Assembly (NCBI GenBank): GCA_905208975.1
Contig: CAJLRE010000006.1
Span: 1-54,308, forward strand
Direction of reading: 5' to 3'
Source: an uncultured Collinsella sp.
GTDB lineage: Bacteria > Actinomycetota > Coriobacteriia > Coriobacteriales > Coriobacteriaceae
Length of the DNA: 54,308 nt
Shown: positions 49,825 to 54,308 of the stretch, piece by piece
Position numbering within the stretch: position 1 is the stretch's first letter
Layout: the number at the start of each line of letters is the position of its first letter
Program-made: the position numbers and the translations under genes
The notes under the pieces: model-generated
The model's database searches: none
What the model saw: the letters and a program-made list of their open reading frames with translations, nothing else
What the model was told of the DNA's origin: nothing

Positions 49825-51306
49825 TTAGCGATGGAAGAAACCGCGGCGCTCAAACTTGGGCTCGCAGCACACGTTGATACCCAGTTTGCGCAGTACCGTC
49901 TCGTCCGTCGGCGAGATGATCACGCTAAAGAAGGCATCGCAACCGCGCAACTGCTCCAGGCCCGAAAGGACGCGAGCGGCCGTCTCACTCGTGGCCGAGG
50001 TGATCGACAGCGCCATAAGCGTCTCGTCGGTGTGGAGGCGCGGGTTTTTGCTACCCAGGAAATGCGTCTTGAGCTTGCTGATGGGCTCGATCGCCTCATC
50101 GCTAATGACCTCGAGCTCAAGGTCGACGCCCGAGACATGCTTGAGGGCGTTCATAATGAGCGAACTTGCGGCGCCCAGGCGCGTGGAGGTCTTACCGGTC
50201 ACCACGGAGCCATCGGGCATGACCATGGCACCCACGGGACCACCCGTCAGCTGTTCCCTGGTGAGGGCCGCCGAGCGTGCCGGTGAGTAGTTCTTATCGA
50301 TGCCGGCTTTCTTCATAATAATCTTGAGACGGTCGACTTGCTCATCGCCCACGCCGGTACGGCGCACATTTTCGACCGCGGTAAAGTAGCGGCGAACGAT
50401 CTCCATCTTGGAAGCGTCGCGGCAGGCATCGTCGTCGGTGATGGCAAAGCCGACCATATTGACGCCCATGTCCGTGGGGCTCTGGTAGGGGCTCTTGCCC
50501 AGGATCTTTTCCATCAGAGCACGGACCACCGGGAAGGCCTCGACGTCGCGGTTGTAGTTGACCGTGGTCTTGTTGTAGGCCTCCAAGTGGAAGGAGTCGA
50601 TGATATTGGCATCGTCGAGGTCGGCCGTGGCGGCCTCATAGGCGATGTTGACCGGATGCGTGAGGGGCAGATTCCAGACCGGGAACGTCTCGAACTTGGC
50701 GTAGCCGGCAGCGGTGCCGTGTTTGTGCTCGTGATAGAGCTGAGACAGGCAGGTGGCGAGCTTGCCCGAGCCAGGGCCGGGTGCCGTCACGACAACGAGC
50801 GGACGGGTGGTCTCGACAAACTCGTTCTTGCCATAGCCGTCGTCAGACACGATCAGGTCGACGTCGTGCGGATAGCCCTCGATGGGATAGTGCAGCTTGG
50901 CGGGAATGCCGAGCGCGTTCAGGCGATTGCGGAACACATCGGCGGCGGGCTGGCCGGCGTACTGGGTGATAACCACGGCCGCGACAGCAAAACCGTTGCC
51001 GCGGAACAGGTCGACCAGGCGCAAAACGTCCTCGTCATAGGTAATGCCAAGGTCGCCACGGGCCTTATTCTTCTCGATGTGGTTCGCGTTGATCGCGATG
51101 ATGACCTCAACGTCATCGGCAATGCTCTTGAGCATGCGAAACTTGCTGTCCGGCTCAAAACCCGGCAGCACGCGGCTGGCATGATAGTCATCGAACAACT
51201 TGCCGCCAAACTCCAAATACAGCTTGCCGCCAAACTGCGAGATGCGCTCCTTAATATGAGCGGCCTGCAGCTCGATATACTTCGCGTTGTCGAAACCCTG
51301 GCGCAT
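49825..51306 (-). CDS. DUF1846 (UPF0371) family protein
   Basis: 493 residues matching the full-length family: N-terminal RQGFDNAKYIELQAAHI and LYLEFGGKLFDDYHASRVLPGF, central TAPGPGSGKLATCLSQLYHE (a P-loop-like segment) and FPVWNLPLTHPVN, and later PTDMGVNM and C-terminal GLEQLRGCDAF. Structures of the family are known but the reaction is not. The ATG at 51306 has GGGAG upstream; a start at 51330 does not. A TATAAT lies 40 bases upstream. Confidence 0.92.
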   Translation of the reverse strand: MRQGFDNAKYIELQAAHIKERISQFGGKLYLEFGGKLFDDYHASRVLPGFEPDSKFRMLKSIADDVEVIIAINANHIEKNKARGDLGITYDEDVLRLVDLFRGNGFAVAAVVITQYAGQPAADVFRNRLNALGIPAKLHYPIEGYPHDVDLIVSDDGYGKNEFVETTRPLVVVTAPGPGSGKLATCLSQLYHEHKHGTAAGYAKFETFPVWNLPLTHPVNIAYEAATADLDDANIIDSFHLEAYNKTTVNYNRDVEAFPVVRALMEKILGKSPYQSPTDMGVNMVGFAITDDDACRDASKMEIVRRYFTAVENVRRTGVGDEQVDRLKIIMKKAGIDKNYSPARSAALTREQLTGGPVGAMVMPDGSVVTGKTSTRLGAASSLIMNALKHVSGVDLELEVISDEAIEPISKLKTHFLGSKNPRLHTDETLMALSITSATSETAARVLSGLEQLRGCDAFFSVIISPTDETVLRKLGINVCCEPKFERRGFFHR

Positions 51307-51345
51307 ATATGGCTCCCGTCCCGTTTCCATTTAATGTCTTAGGCG

Positions 51346-51351
51346 ATTATA
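51346..51351 (-). promoter_or_regulatory. Candidate -10 element for the DUF1846 gene
   Basis: A consensus TATAAT on the minus strand, about 40 bases before the start codon. No good -35 is seen at 16-18 bp. Confidence 0.4.
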
Positions 51352-51415
51352 ACGGAGCCTGCCCTCCCCGATGCCCAGGCCATCAACAGGCACCAACCAA
51401 ACACGCCATCGATAA

Positions 51416-51491
51416 GTTGCGGTGAAATAGCTCCTGTTTAACCCCTCAAGACGGCCAAACGGGAACTATTCCACCGCAACTTCCCCTTTTG
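51416..51491 (+). repeat. GTTGCGGTGAAATA palindromic element, copy 2
   Basis: GTTGCGGTGAAATAG (51416-51430) pairs with CTATTCCACCGCAAC (51466-51480), and the pairing extends inward (CTCCTGTTT with AAACGGGAA) to about 25 bp. TTCCCCTTTTGG follows, as in copy 1 at 12042. Confidence 0.7.
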
Positions 51492-51552
51492 GCGCAAAGT
51501 AACCTGACCCCTTTGCACCAACAGCAGAAACGTCGCGGGCAGAGAACGGACA

Positions 51553-51651
51553 GCGAACAGGCACCAGAGCGAGCAAGCCGCCCCCTGCGCCAACAATGGC
51601 AGCGCCGCAGGTTGAGCATAAGTCAGCGAAAGCCCACCAGAGCGAGCAAGG
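51553..51651. repeat. Direct repeat pair in the gene-free region
   Basis: CAGCGAACAGGCACCAGAGC at 51553 and CAGCGAAAGCCCACCAGAGC at 51625 each continue into GAGCAAG. The units are 72 bp apart and match at about 23 of 27 positions. Confidence 0.5.
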
Positions 51652-51909
51652 TGACGTGAAAGAGGAGGGCATAGGCCTTTTGGCCATGCCCGACGATTGA
51701 ACGTCAGATTGCCGCTCTGGCGGGCTTGCAGCGTCGAGTGGTTCCGGCGTTTGGTAAAACGCCGGAACACAAGAGCGCCCCCTCCCGCGCACGGAACGGG
51801 AGGAGGCTAAAGGTAGGAGTCTACCGGTGGGGTTACCCCACCGGACAGACGATGACCAGGTGATCCTTTACAGGATCGTCATGGTTTCCGTGGGGTACCC
51901 AAGGGGTAC

Positions 51910-53388
51910 TTAGAGCATCACGCAGGCGACGGTCAGAATGATGGCGCAGACGACGGAGAGAGCGACGATGAGCTTGAGAGCAAACTTGAGCCAGGTCGTC
52001 CACTCGATCTTGGCCAGGGCAAGACCGCCCATGATGGCGCCGGAGGTCGGGGTGAACAGGTTCACGACGCCGATGGCGGCGGAGAAGATCATGACCATGA
52101 CCTCGGGCGAGAAGCCGAGCTTAACAGCCAGCGGTCCCATGATGGGCATGGAGACAGTAGCCATACCGGAGGTCGAGGGGATCAGGAAGGACAGGCCGAA
52201 GTAGACCAGGAAGCTCATGGGAGCGAAGATCACGCCGGACAGGCCAGCCAGAGCATTGGCGGCAGCGTCGAGGACGTAGACGTCGAGGCCGGTGCTAGCC
52301 ATGAGGACGGAGATACCACGGGCAAGAGCGATGACGAGGACAACGGACATCATGTCGGCAGCGCCGGTGATGAAGGTGTTGACGATCTGCTTCTCGGAGA
52401 GGCCACCGATGATACCGATCAGGACAGCCATGAGGAAGAACCAGGTGGAAGCCTCGTCGAAGTACCACTGGCCAATGGGCAGGCCGGTGATCAGGGCAGA
52501 CCAGCCCTGAACGATGGCGTTACCGTCGGCGTCATAGACAGCGCCAGCATCGAAGAAGTTGGCGACGCCCTCGTTGAGGTCGGCCAGCGGGATGAAGCCG
52601 ACGATCATGACGACGAAGGTGAAGGCAAAGGCGATCAGAACACCCTTCTGACGACCGGTGAGCTTGACCTCCTTGTGAACCTCGGAAGCAGCCTTGCCGT
52701 GAGCCTCTTCGGCGTCCTTGAGCTCCTGCATCGAAAGGATGGTGGAACCCTTGTCAGCCTTGACCTTCTTGGCATAGCTCATGACGAAGAGGATGGACAT
52801 AACAGTGGTAACAATCCACAGGACGGCACCGAGACCGATGATGATGGACTGGTTGACCTCAATGCCAACGCCGGTCAGAGCGTCGACGGCAGCACCGACG
52901 GCGAACGGGTTAACCGTGGAGCCGAGGCAGCCGCAGCCAGCGCCGAGCAGGACGGTGGCAGCGCCGACCATAGGGTCGAAGCCAGCAGCCATCATGGTGG
53001 CGGCGAGCAGGGCGTAGAAGGGAACGGTCTCCTCGCACATACCATAGGTGGTACCACCGAGGGAGAAGATGAACATTAGCACGGGAATGAGCATGATCTC
53101 ATTGCCCTTAAGCTTCTGCACCAGAACGGCAATGCCGTTGTCCAGGGCGCCGGTCTCGGTCATCATGCCGAGGAAGCCACCGAGGATCATAACGAAGAGG
53201 CAGACGGGCAGAGCGTCAGCGAAGCCCTTGACCGGGGCGGTGCAGAAATCGCTCAGGCGGGCAGCGGTAACCGCGCCACCGGACGTACCGGAGACGATAA
53301 CGGTAACAACCGCGACGATTGCCAGCAGAGCAAGAAGAATGGTGAACGATGAAGGCATACCGCGCTTTTTCTTAGCGGTCTCAGTCAT
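51910..53388 (-). CDS. YfcC/ArcD-like membrane carrier
   Basis: 492 residues, about 12 membrane helices, with the YfcC-family motifs GGTTYGMCEETVPFY, GAGCGCLGSTVNPFA, LIPSTSGMATVSMPIMGPLA and NLFTPTSGAIMGGLA. The family includes C4-dicarboxylate-type carriers and proteins beside arginine deiminase genes. Because an ornithine carbamoyltransferase is directly upstream, exchange of arginine for ornithine, or citrulline export, is the best guess. The ATG at 53388 has AGGGGGG 9 bases upstream. Confidence 0.8.
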   Translation of the reverse strand: MTETAKKKRGMPSSFTILLALLAIVAVVTVIVSGTSGGAVTAARLSDFCTAPVKGFADALPVCLFVMILGGFLGMMTETGALDNGIAVLVQKLKGNEIMLIPVLMFIFSLGGTTYGMCEETVPFYALLAATMMAAGFDPMVGAATVLLGAGCGCLGSTVNPFAVGAAVDALTGVGIEVNQSIIIGLGAVLWIVTTVMSILFVMSYAKKVKADKGSTILSMQELKDAEEAHGKAASEVHKEVKLTGRQKGVLIAFAFTFVVMIVGFIPLADLNEGVANFFDAGAVYDADGNAIVQGWSALITGLPIGQWYFDEASTWFFLMAVLIGIIGGLSEKQIVNTFITGAADMMSVVLVIALARGISVLMASTGLDVYVLDAAANALAGLSGVIFAPMSFLVYFGLSFLIPSTSGMATVSMPIMGPLAVKLGFSPEVMVMIFSAAIGVVNLFTPTSGAIMGGLALAKIEWTTWLKFALKLIVALSVVCAIILTVACVML

Positions 53389-53479
53389 AGTTCTCATCCC
53401 CCCTTCATAAATCATTTACTGATCTCGCCCGAAGCGGCTCTTCCGTGCCGTGCATGTCGCTCGGTGCGAGATTTTTACC

Positions 53480-53521
53480 AGACAAAAGCGCTCGGGGTGC
53501 GCAGGAATGCACCCCGAGCGA
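53480..53521 (-). terminator. Terminator between argF and the carrier gene
   Basis: A perfect 12-bp stem (53520-53509 with 53500-53489) with an 8-base loop and TTTTGTC on the minus strand. Confidence 0.8.
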
Positions 53522-53535
53522 GATGCTAGATGCTC

Positions 53536-54308
53536 TTACTTGAGCGTGGCGTACATGACAGCCTTGATGGTGTGCATGCGGTTCTCGGCCTCGTCGAAGA
53601 CCTTGGAAGCGGGGCTCTCGAAGACCTCGTCGGTGACCTCCTGCTCGGTGATGCCGAACTGCTCGCACTTCTCGGCGCCAATGGTGGTGTTGGTGTCGTG
53701 GAAGCTGGGCAGGCAGTGCAGGAAGATGGCACCCGGGTTGGCCATAGCCATGACCTCGGAGGTGACACGATACGGGGTGAGCTGAGCGATGCGCTCGGCC
53801 CAGACCTCGTCAGGCTCGCCCATGGAGACCCACACGTCGGTGTAGATAACGTCGGCACCGGTGACGCCGTCCTTGACGTCGGTGGTCAGCTTGATGGTGC
53901 AGCCGTTGGCCTCGGCGATGGGCTTGCAGGCCTCGATGACGTCGTCAGCGGGCATGCACTCCTCGGGGCCGCAGGCCACGAAGTTCATGCCGAGCTTGGA
54001 GCAAACGACCATGAGAGAGCGAGCAACGTTGTTCTTGCAGTCACCCATGAAGACGAGGGTCTTGCCCTTGATGTCGTAGTTGAAGTTCTCCTGGACGGTC
54101 AGGATGTCGGCGAGCATCTGGGTGGGATGCCACTCAGTGGTCAGGCCGTTCCACACGGGCACGCCGGACTTAGCAGCGAGCTCCTCGACGTCGTCCTGGG
54201 CAAAGCCACGGAACTCGATGCCATCATACATGCGGCCGAGAACACGGGCGGTATCCTCGATGGACTCCTTCTTGCCCATCTGCGACGAACCCGGATCGAG
54301 GTAGGTGA
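53536..54308 (-). CDS. argF: Ornithine carbamoyltransferase (N-terminus cut by window edge)
   Basis: About 257 residues of a family near 330; the frame is open to the window end, where it reads TYLDPGSSQMGKKES, and the true start lies outside. The missing part would hold the carbamoyl-phosphate STRT motif. WHPTQMLADILT (the HPTQ loop), MGDCKNNVA, DVWVSMGEP and HCLPSFHD (Cys and His contacting ornithine) are visible. It interconverts ornithine plus carbamoyl phosphate and citrulline. The direction is unclear: the carrier downstream suggests the catabolic arginine deiminase role (ArcB), while argG and argH elsewhere suggest synthesis. Confidence 0.93.
   Translation of the reverse strand, partial: TYLDPGSSQMGKKESIEDTARVLGRMYDGIEFRGFAQDDVEELAAKSGVPVWNGLTTEWHPTQMLADILTVQENFNYDIKGKTLVFMGDCKNNVARSLMVVCSKLGMNFVACGPEECMPADDVIEACKPIAEANGCTIKLTTDVKDGVTGADVIYTDVWVSMGEPDEVWAERIAQLTPYRVTSEVMAMANPGAIFLHCLPSFHDTNTTIGAEKCEQFGITEQEVTDEVFESPASKVFDEAENRMHTIKAVMYATLK

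Larger units (their letters stand above)
51307..51909. other. 603-bp gene-free region rich in hairpins
   Basis: No convincing gene. It contains, from left to right, the DUF1846 -10 element, the second GTTGCGGTGAAATA element, two copies of a 27-bp direct repeat (51553-51579 and 51625-51651), a perfect 12-bp hairpin (51741-51752 with 51757-51768), a CCTCCCG/CGGGAGG hairpin near 51781-51803, a perfect 9-bp hairpin (51824-51832 with 51836-51844), and a bulged GATGAC/GTCAT plus GATCC/GGATC hairpin (51851-51884). Two overlapping frames on the minus strand have no ribosome-binding site. Confidence 0.6.

Noticed and set aside
51438..51792. Two overlapping minus-strand frames of 108-110 codons in the hairpin-rich region
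   Set aside because: Neither has a ribosome-binding site, their composition is low in acidic residues, and they run across the palindromic element and direct repeats, which fits non-coding sequence better.
51395..51909. RNase P RNA, tmRNA or 6S RNA
   Set aside because: None of the conserved sequence blocks of these RNAs could be found on either strand.

Overview
The window is about 60% GC, densely coded, and fits a member of the Coriobacteriia (Actinomycetota), most likely Collinsella or a close relative. The evidence is gene order and content: a dcw cluster that goes from ftsQ straight to ftsZ without ftsA and carries sepF, yggT and divIVA downstream; strong GGAGG or AAAGG ribosome-binding sites; a TPP riboswitch before thiC; and arginine-related genes. 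This is an inference, since no rRNA or marker comparison was possible. No tRNA, rRNA, CRISPR array, prophage or insertion sequence was seen.

Layout. 1-7375: a truncated L-cysteine desulfidase family gene, rpiB, ndk, argH, a 56-residue small ORF, argG and a HAD phosphatase. 7719-16009: polA, an M18 aminopeptidase, yaaA, a small membrane protein, TPP riboswitch-thiC, and thiD. 16265-22194: an SGNH hydrolase, a PARG-like macrodomain protein with an altered catalytic motif, a BI-1/YccA membrane protein, a small unknown, a PiT phosphate permease with its DUF47 partner, and a nitroreductase. 22363-49051: 25 genes in one direction (minus strand), read as pyrG, xerD, mraZ, rsmH, ftsL, ftsI, murF, mraY, murD, ftsW, murG, murC, murB, ftsQ, ftsZ, pgeF, pstS, pstC, pstA, pstB, phoU, yggS, sepF, yggT, divIVA. 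49230-54308: a winged-helix protein, a DUF1846 protein, a gene-free 603-bp stretch rich in hairpins, a YfcC-family carrier and a truncated ornithine carbamoyltransferase.

How the genes work together. The 28-kb minus-strand run covers peptidoglycan precursor synthesis (murF, mraY, murD, murG, murC, murB), the septal synthase pair FtsW-FtsI, the Z-ring (ftsZ, with SepF as the likely membrane tether in place of FtsA) and polar/septal placement (divIVA). A complete phosphate ABC transporter with phoU sits between pgeF and yggS, splitting the usual ftsZ-pgeF-yggS-sepF-yggT-divIVA order. pgeF and pstS overlap by ATGA, so phosphate uptake appears translationally tied to the division operon. The mraZ leader holds a good promoter, a run of G-rich MraZ-type repeats and a near-perfect LexA (SOS) box.

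Intergenic regions carry several families of palindromic repeats: an AGTAGATTT element (two copies), a GTTGCGGTGAAATA element (two copies), tandem TCTCGATCTGTAACA hairpins, and two very long inverted repeats. The most unusual coding observations are the PARG-like protein whose QEE motif reads QEA, a yggT gene with no canonical start codon (apparently AUC), and the pst-phoU insertion into the division cluster.
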